Under the pieces are notes generated by a model. The model saw only the letters and a list, made by a program, of their open reading frames with translations, searched no databases and was not told the origin of the DNA. A program made the translations under genes and the position numbers. A DNA stretch of 64,000 nucleotides from Acidimicrobiia bacterium (GTDB lineage: Bacteria; Actinomycetota; Acidimicrobiia; Acidimicrobiales; Acidimicrobilacustridaceae): assembly GCA_020832495.1 (NCBI GenBank), contig JAFIEP010000004.1, forward strand, positions 1 through 64,000, read 5' to 3'. Positions 8,231-16,658 of the stretch are shown one piece after another. How positions within the stretch are numbered: the first letter of the stretch is position 1; each line of letters opens with the position of its first letter.

Positions 8231-9360
8231 ATGCTGATCAGGGCGCGGCGCCCATCGGTACGGTCGAGTTCGTGCAGCGCCTTGGTGGTGAGGACCGCCC
8301 CGGTGCCGCCGAGCGGATGGCCGAGGGCGATGGCGCCACCGTTGGGGTTGACCCGATCGAGATCCGCGTCGAACTCGCGGGCCCAGGCCAGCACCACTGA
8401 GGCGAAGGCCTCGTTGATCTCCACCACGTCGAAGTCGTCGAGGGTCAGCCCGGTGCGGTCGAGCAGCCGGCGGGTGGCGTCGATGGGACCGGTGAGCATG
8501 AGGACGGGGTCCACCCCGACGAGGCAGGTGTCGACCACGCGTGCCCGTGGGGTGAGACCGAGTTCGTCGGCCTTGGTGGCCGACATCATCAGCACGGCGG
8601 CGGCGCCGTCGGAGATCTGCGATGACGACCCGGCCGTGTGGACGCCGTCCTCGCGGGCGACCGGCTTCAGCGAGGCCAGCTTGTCGAGGTCGGTGGCCCG
8701 CAAGCCCTCGTCACGGTTGACCACCACCGTCGACCCGGACGGCTTCCCGTCGTCACCGAGTACCGGTGCCTCGACGGCGATGACCTGGGTGGCGAACCGG
8801 TCCTCGTCCCAGGCACGCGCCGCGAGTTCCTGGGAGCGGAGCCCGAACTCGTCGGCGTCGGCACGGCTGATCCCCCACTTCTCGGCGATGCGCTCGGCGC
8901 CCTCGAACTGGGTGGTGAACTCCCAGTTGGCGAAGTAGCTCTTGGGGATGGCCGAGCCGAAGCCGAGCTTCTTGGAACTGTTCGCGCCGATGGGCACTTG
9001 GCTCATGGACTCGACACCACAGGCAACGGCGACGTCGACGACTCCGGCAGCGATGAGGCCGGCAGCGAGGTTGGTGGCCTGCTGCGACGACCCGCACTGG
9101 GTGTCGACGGTGGTGGCGGCGGTGTCGAGCGGCAGCCCGGCGGCCAGCCATGCGGTGCGCGTGACGTTGAACGACTGCATGCCCACCTGGCTGACGCAAC
9201 CTCCGACTGCTTGCTCCACCTGGCGGGGATCCACACCGGTGCGTTCGACGAGCGCGGTGAGGACCGAGCCGAGCAGGTCGGCGGAGTGCACGGTGCTGAG
9301 CCCGCCCCCGCGGCGACCGATGGGCGTGCGGACTGCATCGATGATGACGACGTCGTTCAT
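8179..9360 (-). CDS. Acetyl-CoA C-acyltransferase (thiolase)
   Basis: 393 residues, full thiolase length. The nucleophilic Cys89 lies in VDTQCGSSQQA. The later catalytic motifs are NEAFAS, GGAIALGHPLGGTGA and the second cysteine in CCGGGLGTG. Thiolases of this type carry out the thiolytic step of fatty-acid beta-oxidation or condense acyl-CoAs. Together with the acyl-CoA synthetase, hydratases and SDR elsewhere in the window it fits a fatty-acid-degrading metabolism. The start at ATG 9360 has TACGCT 8 nt upstream. The chain-length preference is unknown. Confidence 0.93.
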   Translation of the reverse strand: MNDVVIIDAVRTPIGRRGGGLSTVHSADLLGSVLTALVERTGVDPRQVEQAVGGCVSQVGMQSFNVTRTAWLAAGLPLDTAATTVDTQCGSSQQATNLAAGLIAAGVVDVAVACGVESMSQVPIGANSSKKLGFGSAIPKSYFANWEFTTQFEGAERIAEKWGISRADADEFGLRSQELAARAWDEDRFATQVIAVEAPVLGDDGKPSGSTVVVNRDEGLRATDLDKLASLKPVAREDGVHTAGSSSQISDGAAAVLMMSATKADELGLTPRARVVDTCLVGVDPVLMLTGPIDATRRLLDRTGLTLDDFDVVEINEAFASVVLAWAREFDADLDRVNPNGGAIALGHPLGGTGAVLTTKALHELDRTDGRRALISMCCGGGLGTGTVLERLG

Positions 9361-9368
9361 GAGGATCG

Positions 9369-9374
9369 AGCGTA
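9369..9374 (-). promoter_or_regulatory. Putative -10 box of the thiolase gene
   Basis: TACGCT on the minus strand, 8 nt before ATG 9360. Confidence 0.4.
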
Positions 9375-9460
9375 CCGCTCGGGTGTGACCCGATCCGACC
9401 CGAACCCATCGGCGATGCGGCTGTGTGGATCGAGGCGGCGACGCGGTGAAGCGGGCATGC

Positions 9461-9769
9461 TCAGGCTGCGGTCGGGTGAGTGCGTTCGGTGGTGTCGGCG
9501 GAGCCGTCGCCGGCCGTCGTTGCGCCCTCTCGTTCGAGGACACGCTGGCGGGCAGCGGCGAGGGCCGCCCGTGCACGGGCCACGCCCTCCCGTCCGATCT
9601 GGCAGGATTGGGCTGACAACGGACGACTGGGGGTTGGTTGCCGGGGTCGGCTGCGGTTGGTTGCTCGGCGACGCGGCGAGCGCACCGAGGGTGTCTGCGC
9701 TGACGATGTGAGGCCTTCCGACGCCGTCGAGGTCTGGGTGGGAGCGATGAGGTTGAGTTGGGATGCCAT
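9461..9769 (-). CDS. Possible small Arg/Ser/Thr-rich protein
   Basis: This is a 102-residue frame in the gap between the thiolase and the propeller gene. The N-terminal half is Ser/Thr/Pro/Arg-rich. The C-terminal half contains a convincing amphipathic helix (IGREGVARARAALAAARQR) followed by a Thr-rich tail. Protein-like composition is the only support: no ribosome-binding site is seen and there is only a weak CACACT element 6 nt before ATG 9769. If real, it diverges from the propeller gene, whose start must then lie at or beyond 9792. It could equally be non-coding. Confidence 0.3.
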   Translation of the reverse strand: MASQLNLIAPTQTSTASEGLTSSAQTPSVRSPRRRATNRSRPRQPTPSRPLSAQSCQIGREGVARARAALAAARQRVLEREGATTAGDGSADTTERTHPTAA

Positions 9770-9791
9770 GGTTCGAGTGTGCCCAGGTGGT

Positions 9792-11693
9792 ATGACAGGT
9801 TCAGTGGTGACCGTGGCCGAGCGGCGTGATGAGCGCCCGGGGGAGATCGACAGGGCTGGCAACCGTGGCCATCGGCGACGGTGGCGTGGTCCTGGCGACG
9901 CGCCACGGCGGCGTCTCCGCAGGTGGCTGACGGGAGCGCTCGTCGTGGCGGTGGCGCTCGTGCCGACCGGGACGGCCGCACAGGAGCCGCCCCCTGAGCC
10001 GGACCCGGCCTTCAGCACCCCACTGGTCCGCACGGGTGAGATCGTGGTGACGCTGTTCGAGGCCGGCGAGGTGTTGGCCGTGGACGCTGCCGGCGAACGG
10101 CGGGTCCTGGCCACCGGTCTCGATCGACCGCGAGGGATTGCCGTGCTGGCCGACGGATCGCTGGTGGTGGCCGAGTTCGGGGCCAACCGCCTCGTCGGCC
10201 TCGGGGGGCGCTATCCGGCCGAACCGGTCACGGTGCTCGAGTACCCCACGCCGGCGGACTTGTTGGTGCTGGCACCCGGGCGGTTGTTGGTGACCTCCTT
10301 GCTCGAAGGGACCCTCAGCGAGGTCGACCTCGCCTCGGACACGGTCACCGAAGTGGGTGCCGGACTCGACGGGCCTCTCGGGATCACGGTGGCCGGTGGT
10401 GGCCGGGTGGTCACCGAGTTCTTCTCAGGAGCCCTCGCCGGCATCGGGCCCGGGGGAGAGGTCGACCGCCTGGCCGAGGACCTCGGCCAACCCACCGCGG
10501 TGGTGTCCGCGCCGGGTGGCGGCTTCTACGTCACCGACGTCGAGGCGGGTACGGTCCTGTTCGTCGACGGCGGGGAACGATCGGTCGTGGCCGAGGTGCC
10601 CGGTCCCGAGGACGTCATGGTGTTGCTCGGACCCACCGAGGACAACGGGGCCCTGCTCCTCGTGGTCACCGCCGAGGGCTTGGTGACCGTGGCGGCCGAC
10701 ACCGGCGAGACCGACGTGGTGGTGACCGAACCGGGGGTGGTGGGCATGTCGCTGGTGGGCGACATCGCCGCTCCGCTGGCCGATCTCGAACCGCCGCCCG
10801 ACCCCGAAGCGTTGGCGTCCGACCCCCAGGCCGGTGGGGACGGCGCGGCCACGACCGACGACGGCGACCGACCCGAGGTGGAGGTGAGTTCGTTCCTGCC
10901 GGTCATCTTGGTCGCTGTGGTGATCCTGGTCGGGGTGAGTGGTGCGTTCTGGTGGCAGGTCCGGCGAGCTCGACGCCTGGAGGAGGAGTTGGACCTCGGC
11001 GGCGGCGAGCGCACGGTCGAGTCGTTCGCCGAGACGTTCGGGCCGTGCGTGGCCGAAGAACTGGCGCTCGAGCGAGCTGAAGCGGCGCTGGGGGCGATCG
11101 AGGCGCAGCTGGACCGAGCCCGGGCTCGGGCCGAGGCGGCCGTGGAGGAGGTCGCTCGGTGTCGGGAGGCACTCGGTGTGCTCGTGGAACAGCGCGAGGT
11201 GGCACGGGCAGCTGCGGAGGACGCGGCCATGCGTGGTGACGACGCCGTCGGCCCGCACCCCATCTGGGCGGCGGAACCGCTGCTCACCACCGAGGACGGC
11301 CGGGCCGCGCTCGAGGAGTACCGCACGGGTGCGCTCTCACCGCTGGCCATGGCGCAACGCTGGGAAGCGGCGGGGGAGACCGAGGCCATCGCCCGGGTCC
11401 GCCAGGAGGGCGACCGGGCCAAGCAGGTCGACCTGAGCGTGCCCTCACCCGAGGAGCGACGGCTGGCGGCCGAGCTGGCCCGAGCGGACGTCGACGTGCT
11501 CGAGGCCCGCGACGACGTCCTGCGCTTCACCACCCGCCACGAGGAGTGTCGGGCGAACGTGTGGTCCGCGCAGGCGGCCCTGGCCACGTGCCGCAAGGAT
11601 CCGCCCCCGCAACCGGTGAAGGAAGGCGAGGACCCCGAGCAGTCGGCCGCCTGGGCGGTCGACGGCGACAGCTCCCCCTCAGCGGGGTCCTGA
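9792..11693 (+). CDS. Membrane-anchored extracellular beta-propeller protein with cytoplasmic coiled coil
   Basis: About 633 residues. An Arg-rich n-region and a signal or anchor helix (WLTGALVVAVALVP, about residues 44-57) precede an NHL/SMP-30-like propeller of about 290 residues. Its repeated blades read like GIAVLADGSLVVAEFGANRL and GITVAGGGRVVTEFFSGAL. An acidic linker leads to one transmembrane helix (FLPVILVAVVILVGVSGAFWW, near residue 375), then a cytoplasmic Glu/Arg/Ala-rich coiled coil of about 230 residues. The topology suggests an outside sensor or ligand-binding head joined to an inside helical domain. The start is uncertain: ATG 9747 (GGGAG upstream), ATG 9792 or GTG 9804/9807. 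The function is not known. Confidence 0.65.
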   Translation: MTGSVVTVAERRDERPGEIDRAGNRGHRRRWRGPGDAPRRRLRRWLTGALVVAVALVPTGTAAQEPPPEPDPAFSTPLVRTGEIVVTLFEAGEVLAVDAAGERRVLATGLDRPRGIAVLADGSLVVAEFGANRLVGLGGRYPAEPVTVLEYPTPADLLVLAPGRLLVTSLLEGTLSEVDLASDTVTEVGAGLDGPLGITVAGGGRVVTEFFSGALAGIGPGGEVDRLAEDLGQPTAVVSAPGGGFYVTDVEAGTVLFVDGGERSVVAEVPGPEDVMVLLGPTEDNGALLLVVTAEGLVTVAADTGETDVVVTEPGVVGMSLVGDIAAPLADLEPPPDPEALASDPQAGGDGAATTDDGDRPEVEVSSFLPVILVAVVILVGVSGAFWWQVRRARRLEEELDLGGGERTVESFAETFGPCVAEELALERAEAALGAIEAQLDRARARAEAAVEEVARCREALGVLVEQREVARAAAEDAAMRGDDAVGPHPIWAAEPLLTTEDGRAALEEYRTGALSPLAMAQRWEAAGETEAIARVRQEGDRAKQVDLSVPSPEERRLAAELARADVDVLEARDDVLRFTTRHEECRANVWSAQAALATCRKDPPPQPVKEGEDPEQSAAWAVDGDSSPSAGS

Positions 11694-11717
11694 GCGGTCT
11701 TCCTCCGACACCCCGCT
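11681..11717. terminator. Possible bidirectional stem-loop between convergent genes
   Basis: Arms at 11681-11688 and 11710-11717 pair over 8 bp around a 21-nt loop, between the propeller gene and the amidase. There is no U-tract, so this is a weak call. Confidence 0.25.
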
Positions 11718-13114
11718 CAGCACGGTGCGGTGGGGGCCACCAGCGGCCACGGCCGCTCTCGCTCGAAACGATGGGCCAGGTCGAGTACCAGGGCGTCCTC
11801 ATGGTGTCGTCCCATGATCTGCATGCCGACGGGCAGGCCGTCGACCTGGCCGATGGGCACCTGACACGACGGGTTGCCCACGATGTTGGCCGGGATCGTC
11901 AGGGCGCCGTTGTTCTCCGGCCCGACCCGCTCGGCGCCGACCCTGGTGTTCAGGGTGACGTGGGCCGGGTAGGCGGCGTCGGGGTTGGTGGCGCAGATGA
12001 CGATGTCGACCTCGTCGAAGACGGCGGCCATGGCTTCGTTCGCCTTGGTGCGTTGGGTCTCGACCCGCGCCGCCATGGCCAGGTCGTAGTGCTCGGTGGC
12101 CAGGGTGAGCCCGAAGGCCATCTCCTCGGTGAGCTGGTCCTTGCAGTCGGGCCAGCGGTCCCCGAGTTCGGCCAGCAGGCCGGCCAGGTTGGCCATGGCC
12201 CACTCGAACCCGAGCCCGGGCACGTCGATCTCGACGTTGTCCACGATGCGGAGCCCGGCGACGTCGGCCAGGGTCTCGCCGGCGTCTCGGACGAGCGCCT
12301 CCACTTCCGGACGCAGGACGGCCTTGCCCAGGTCGGCGACGATGGCCACCTTCTTGCCTCGGAGCGCGTCGGTGTAGCTCCCCAGCGAGGCTTCCCAACC
12401 GTCGATGCGGGGGAGCGAGTAGGGGTCGCGCGGGTCGTAGCCGCTGGCCACGTCGAACCACCGGCAGGTGTCGCGCACCGATCGGGCCAGGCAGCCGATG
12501 ACCACGGTCAACGGGGCAATGCCGGTCTGCGGTCCGCGGGGGATGCGCCCTGCTGTGCCCTTCATCCCCACCAGGCCGCAGAAACCGGCGGGGATACGGA
12601 TCGAGCCGCCGCCGTCGCCACCGGAGGCGATGCTGACCAGGCCACCGGCCACCGCGGTGGCGCTCCCGCCTGACGACCCACCGGCAGTCTGCGAGGTGCG
12701 CCAGGCGTTGCCGGTGGTCCCGTTGAGCTTCGTCGTCGAGACGTTCAGGCCACCGAACTCGCTGGCGGTCGTCTGACCCACAGGCACCGCGCCCGCCTCG
12801 AGCACACGCGAGATCATGGTGGACGTGTAGGTACCCCGACGGTCGGCGAACACGAGTGAGGCGTTGGTGTTCGGCCACCCCTCCACTGTGGTCAGCTCCT
12901 TGACGCCGAACGGCACGCCACCGAAGGGCAACTGCACATCTGCCGCCGCGGCAGTCGCGCGGGCCCGGTCGGCGTCGATGAAGCTGAAGGCGTTCAGGTC
13001 GCTGGTCTCGATGGCGGCCAGTGTGGCCTCGAGCTCCTCCAACGGTGACCGCTCTTTCGTGCGGAACGCCTCAACGAGCGAACAGGTGTCTCCGAGCCAT
13101 GGGGTGTCAGCCAT
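11717..13114 (-). CDS. Amidase signature family hydrolase
   Basis: 465 residues. The Ser-cisSer-Lys triad is readable: Lys in PFGVKELTTVEG, the cis-Ser in TAGGSSGGSA and the nucleophile in GGDGGGSIRIPAGFCGLVG. Length and motif order match stand-alone amidases rather than GatA, since no gatB or gatC is nearby. The substrate could be any amide, such as an aryl or alkyl amide or a urea derivative. ATG 13114 was chosen because family similarity begins there; an in-frame start 30 nt upstream is possible. The gene diverges from the thioesterase at 13189. Confidence 0.88.
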   Translation of the reverse strand: MADTPWLGDTCSLVEAFRTKERSPLEELEATLAAIETSDLNAFSFIDADRARATAAAADVQLPFGGVPFGVKELTTVEGWPNTNASLVFADRRGTYTSTMISRVLEAGAVPVGQTTASEFGGLNVSTTKLNGTTGNAWRTSQTAGGSSGGSATAVAGGLVSIASGGDGGGSIRIPAGFCGLVGMKGTAGRIPRGPQTGIAPLTVVIGCLARSVRDTCRWFDVASGYDPRDPYSLPRIDGWEASLGSYTDALRGKKVAIVADLGKAVLRPEVEALVRDAGETLADVAGLRIVDNVEIDVPGLGFEWAMANLAGLLAELGDRWPDCKDQLTEEMAFGLTLATEHYDLAMAARVETQRTKANEAMAAVFDEVDIVICATNPDAAYPAHVTLNTRVGAERVGPENNGALTIPANIVGNPSCQVPIGQVDGLPVGMQIMGRHHEDALVLDLAHRFERERPWPLVAPTAPC

Positions 13115-13175
13115 GGTGGCAGTCAAGCACACGTCTATGAGCACTGCTCACCGTCCGTGCCGGCGGCGCCGCAAC

Positions 13176-13181
13176 TACCCT
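13176..13181 (+). promoter_or_regulatory. Putative -10 box of the thioesterase gene
   Basis: TACCCT, 7 nt before ATG 13189. Confidence 0.45.
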
Positions 13182-13188
13182 CGGCCCG

Positions 13189-13992
13189 ATGATGGATGCA
13201 CGCCAGTGGCTCGGCCTGTCCCCAACCCACAACCCCATGCGCTGGTACCTGCCCGTGGTGCCGGGTATCTCCACCGGCGGCGGTTTCCTGTTCGGTGGCT
13301 GTGGACTGGGGGCGGCGATCTCCGCGCTCGAGGGCACCACGGAGCGTCCGGTGATCTGGGCCACCGCCCAGTACCTGTCGTTCGCCCGGCCGGGCACGGT
13401 CCTCGACGTCGACGTCACCGTGGCCGCCGCCGGACACCACACCACTCAGGCACGCGCCGTCGGGACCGTGGCCGGGACCGAGATCCTGACGGTGAACGCC
13501 GCGCTCGGTGAGCGCCCCTTCGACGAGACAGGCCAGTGGGTCGCCCCACCCGAGGTGCCCCAACCCGACGACTGCCCTCCGAGGGAGTCCCGTTGGCGCA
13601 CGGGGAACTCGATCATCGACCGGATGGACCAGCGGTGGGCACTTCGCGACCCGGGCGCCGGCCGCTGCGCCGTGTGGACACGCATGCCGGACCTGCTCGG
13701 TGTCTCCGCACCGGCGTTGGCGGTGCTCGGCGACTTCGTGCCGTTGGGGATCGCCGAGACCACCACCAGCGACGTGACCTCCAACAGCCTCGACAACACG
13801 CTGCGCATCGGTCGGGTGGTCCCCACCGAGTGGGTGCTGGCCGACATCCGCCTCGACGTCATGGCCAACGGCTTCGGTCACGGCCTGGTCTACCTGTGGT
13901 CGGAGGACGGGGCCCTGATGGCGACGGCCAGCCAGTCGGCCATCATCCGCCAGATCCGTGCCGCGCCGGCGGAGCACGCAGCCTCCACCTGA
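13189..13992 (+). CDS. Acyl-CoA thioesterase, TesB-like double hotdog
   Basis: 267 residues in two hotdog halves: an N-terminal half with FLFGGCGLGAAISALE and a C-terminal half with SLDNTLRIGR and a WVLADIRLD strand. The pattern of an HNPMRWYLP lead-in and a GGFLFGG turn is that of the actinobacterial thioesterase-like family. These enzymes hydrolyse acyl-CoA to free acid and CoA. Two ATG codons stand side by side at the start. The 3' end faces the IniB-like gene, whose stop begins 8 bp further on. Confidence 0.8.
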   Translation: MMDARQWLGLSPTHNPMRWYLPVVPGISTGGGFLFGGCGLGAAISALEGTTERPVIWATAQYLSFARPGTVLDVDVTVAAAGHHTTQARAVGTVAGTEILTVNAALGERPFDETGQWVAPPEVPQPDDCPPRESRWRTGNSIIDRMDQRWALRDPGAGRCAVWTRMPDLLGVSAPALAVLGDFVPLGIAETTTSDVTSNSLDNTLRIGRVVPTEWVLADIRLDVMANGFGHGLVYLWSEDGALMATASQSAIIRQIRAAPAEHAAST

Positions 13993-13999
13993 GTGCTGT

Positions 14000-14548
14000 T
14001 CAGGGCTCCCACACGGCGTCGTCGGGAGGATGGTCGTCGGTGGGGGGTCCCTGCGGTGTGCCGAGCAGTCCGTCAACGGCCGCGCTGCCGGCGCCGAGGC
14101 CCGTCGTGGCGGTATCGGCGGGCATCGGCAGCACGGGCATCTCCTCGGCCGTGGTCAATGGGGTGAGGTCCTCGGCGACGTCGACGGCTCGGGCGGCCAC
14201 CGCCCCTGCCGCACTCCCGGTGCCGGCGCCCGCACCGAAGGCCAGAAGGTTTTCCGAGGCCAGACCGCTCACCACCTCCTCGAGACGCTGCGCCACGGCC
14301 GTCAAGCGATCCGGCGGGGCCAGCACATCCGGCGGTGCCAGGGCATCGGGGTGGCGGCCGAGGACGCCACCCAGTTCGCCACTCGACGCCCCGACCCGAT
14401 CGAGGGCCTGCGCCACCTGTTCACCGGTGGCCGACCCAATACCGTGGTCCTCGAGCACTGCGGCGGCGTCCCGCTCGAAAGCGGCCAGGTCCTCGTCGGA
14501 GCGGAGCAGGCGGGTGATCAGGGCGACGAGTTGGTCGACGATGTCCAT
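14000..14548 (-). CDS. IniB N-terminal domain-like protein with Ala/Gly/Pro-rich tail
   Basis: 182 residues. The first 50 (LVALITRLLRSDEDLAAFER onward, ending in a short helix with GEQVAQALDRVG) resemble the N-terminal domain of mycobacterial IniB-like proteins. The rest is low-complexity Ala/Gly/Pro/Asp. No signal peptide or membrane helix is seen. IniB-type genes are induced by cell-wall stress in mycobacteria; extending that role to this protein is inference. ATG 14548 has a GGGAG element upstream. The gene starts 16 bp after the stop of the universal stress protein on the same strand, so the two are probably co-transcribed. Confidence 0.6.
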   Translation of the reverse strand: MDIVDQLVALITRLLRSDEDLAAFERDAAAVLEDHGIGSATGEQVAQALDRVGASSGELGGVLGRHPDALAPPDVLAPPDRLTAVAQRLEEVVSGLASENLLAFGAGAGTGSAAGAVAARAVDVAEDLTPLTTAEEMPVLPMPADTATTGLGAGSAAVDGLLGTPQGPPTDDHPPDDAVWEP

Positions 14549-14564
14549 TGCCCGCTCCCGGGGG

Positions 14565-15431
14565 TCAGGGGTTCGGTCGATCGCCCGGTACCACCACCAC
14601 CGGCACCGGCGACGTCCGCACGACGGCGTCCGCCACACTACCGAGCAGGAGTTGGCGGAGCTTGCCGGCACCGCGGGCGCCGACCACCAGCAGATCGGCC
14701 TGCTGTCGCTCGGCCACCTCGGGCAGTGCCCGACGCGGGTCGTCGTCGATCACCATGGTCTCGAGTTCGACCGGCCGGTCGCGCAGTGGCGCGGTCCACG
14801 TGGTCATCAGTTCCCGTGCCTCGTCGCGTAGTTGTACGGCCACCTCCGGGGGGAGTTCGGCCTGCGGCATCTCGGGACAGTGGACGGCCACCAGTTCGGC
14901 ACCGGCCTGCTCGGCCAGGGTGGCGGCCCAGGCAGCGGCCCGTTCGGCGCCGGTCGAGCCGTCGATGGCCACCACGACCCGTTCGAGTCGCTCGCCCACC
15001 GCGGCGTCCTCTCGCACGACGACCACCGGCACGGTGGCGTGTTCCACCAGTTGCCGGCTCACCGAACCCAGGATGAGTCCACTGAAACCGCCGAGCCCTC
15101 GCGAGCCGACCACCAAGGCGTCGACGTCGCCGATGGTGGGTTCCTCGAGCAGCTTGTGGGCGGCCGGACCCCGGCGGAGACGGGTGACGACCTCGGTGCC
15201 CGCGGGCAGGGTCTCGTCGACGAACGCGGCGAGTGCCTCGGCGTGTTCGGCCTCCACCTCGTCGGCGCGCGGTGGATCGCTCAACGCCGAGGGCAATGGC
15301 AGGTTGGCGCTGTACTCCCAGCACCGCACGGCACGCACCTCGTTGCCCGTCGTGGAGGCCAGCAGGGCGCCGAGGCGGAGCGCAGTGCGCGAGCTGTCGG
15401 AGCCGTCGACGGCGACAACGATGTGGGTCAT
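14565..15431 (-). CDS. Universal stress protein with two Usp domains
   Basis: 288 residues: two UspA domains in tandem (about 1-142 and 148-288). Each ends in the ATP-binding signature, GSRGLGGFSGLILGS in the first and GARGAGKLRQLLLGS in the second. Each also begins with the Asp-containing VAVDGS or VAIDGS strand. This ATP-binding type occurs in actinobacterial dormancy and stress responses. ATG 15431 is preceded by GAGGA. The gene leads a likely two-gene operon with the IniB-like gene. Confidence 0.92.
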   Translation of the reverse strand: MTHIVVAVDGSDSSRTALRLGALLASTTGNEVRAVRCWEYSANLPLPSALSDPPRADEVEAEHAEALAAFVDETLPAGTEVVTRLRRGPAAHKLLEEPTIGDVDALVVGSRGLGGFSGLILGSVSRQLVEHATVPVVVVREDAAVGERLERVVVAIDGSTGAERAAAWAATLAEQAGAELVAVHCPEMPQAELPPEVAVQLRDEARELMTTWTAPLRDRPVELETMVIDDDPRRALPEVAERQQADLLVVGARGAGKLRQLLLGSVADAVVRTSPVPVVVVPGDRPNP

Positions 15432-15548
15432 GGGGAGATCCTCCTCAGGTCGGCACAGCGGATGCTGTCTGTCCATTGACGGTAGGGCGTCCGACGTCGG
15501 ACGACCAGAGGCGATGGTCCTCGTTCGTCCCGATCCGCCGGTGCGCGG

Positions 15549-16517
15549 TCAGGGTTGGTTCGGCGCCAGTTCGGCCAAGGCGGCGCGTGCGTCGATGCCG
15601 GGAAACGGGAGCACCGCCAGTGCCGGAGTGGTGACGCCGTTGTCGACGTAGCGGGCGATGCGCTGGCGGCACTGCTCGGGGGTGCCGTGCACGATCAGGT
15701 CGTCCACCACCTCGTCGGGGATGGCGGCCAGGGCCGCCTTTCGGTCGCCGGCGCCCCACGCCTCCCACATCCCGCCGAGGAGATCGCCACGACCCAACCA
15801 CTCGTGGAAGGCCCGGTACACCGGCACGTTCAGGTACGCGGCGATGGCGAACTTGCCCATCTCCCGGACGGACGCGGCGTCGTCGGACGGCGCCACGAAG
15901 ATGCGTGCCACGATCTCCTTCTGCTCACCGAACTGCCGGACGATGGGCGCAACGGTCGTCACGTCGTCGGGGGAGAGCCAGTTGATGATGGCGCCGTCGG
16001 CTTCGCGGCCGGCGAGTCGCAGCATGCCTTCTCGCAGCGCCGCCACCAGGATCGGCACCGGTTCCTCGGGAACGGCCTTCAGCCGGAACTTCTGGACCGA
16101 GAAGGTCTCGTACTCTTCGGTCACCTTGTCGCCGCTGAGGGCGTGTCGAAGGAAGCGAACCGTGTCGCGTACCCGGGCGTAGGGCTTGTCGAACGACAGA
16201 CCGTTCCACCGCTCGACGATCACGTCCGACGACGAACCGATGCCGGCCACGAACCGACCGGGCGCCGCCTGGGCCATGGCGCCGATCGACTGGGCGAGGC
16301 ACGCCGGCCCACGGGTGTAGGCGGGGATGATGGCGGTTCCCAGCCGGAGTGACGGCGCCCACTGCGAGGCCAGTACCAGCGGGGTGAAGGCATCCGCACC
16401 GTCGGTCTCGGCCGACCACACGTCGGTGTAGCCCAGCTGCTCGAGCTCCTCGATCCACTCCCTCTGGGCGTGGAGTGGGACGCCGTCGAAGGGAATGGTC
16501 ATGCCGTAGCGCTGCAT
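15549..16517 (-). CDS. LLM-class F420-dependent oxidoreductase
   Basis: 322 residues with the luciferase-like TIM-barrel pattern: GYTDVWSAETDGADAFTPL, RLGTAIIPAYTRGP and GRFVAGIGSSSD. These are typical of actinobacterial F420-dependent members annotated as probable F420-dependent oxidoreductases. The family transfers hydride from F420H2, or FMNH2 in some members, to diverse substrates that cannot be predicted here. ATG 16517 has GGAG about 8 nt upstream; further upstream a TAGCGT element could be the -10. Confidence 0.85.
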   Translation of the reverse strand: MQRYGMTIPFDGVPLHAQREWIEELEQLGYTDVWSAETDGADAFTPLVLASQWAPSLRLGTAIIPAYTRGPACLAQSIGAMAQAAPGRFVAGIGSSSDVIVERWNGLSFDKPYARVRDTVRFLRHALSGDKVTEEYETFSVQKFRLKAVPEEPVPILVAALREGMLRLAGREADGAIINWLSPDDVTTVAPIVRQFGEQKEIVARIFVAPSDDAASVREMGKFAIAAYLNVPVYRAFHEWLGRGDLLGGMWEAWGAGDRKAALAAIPDEVVDDLIVHGTPEQCRQRIARYVDNGVTTPALAVLPFPGIDARAALAELAPNQP

Positions 16518-16658
16518 CGTGGTTCTCCGTGATGGTCGGGATGGCGGTCACGACGCTACCCGCGACGACCACCCCCTACGCCGTGAACTGGGTCCACGTC
16601 GGCGCGGTCCCGCCGGTCCCGACCCCGAGGCCCCGCACCGCCCGGTGAGGGTGGCGGC

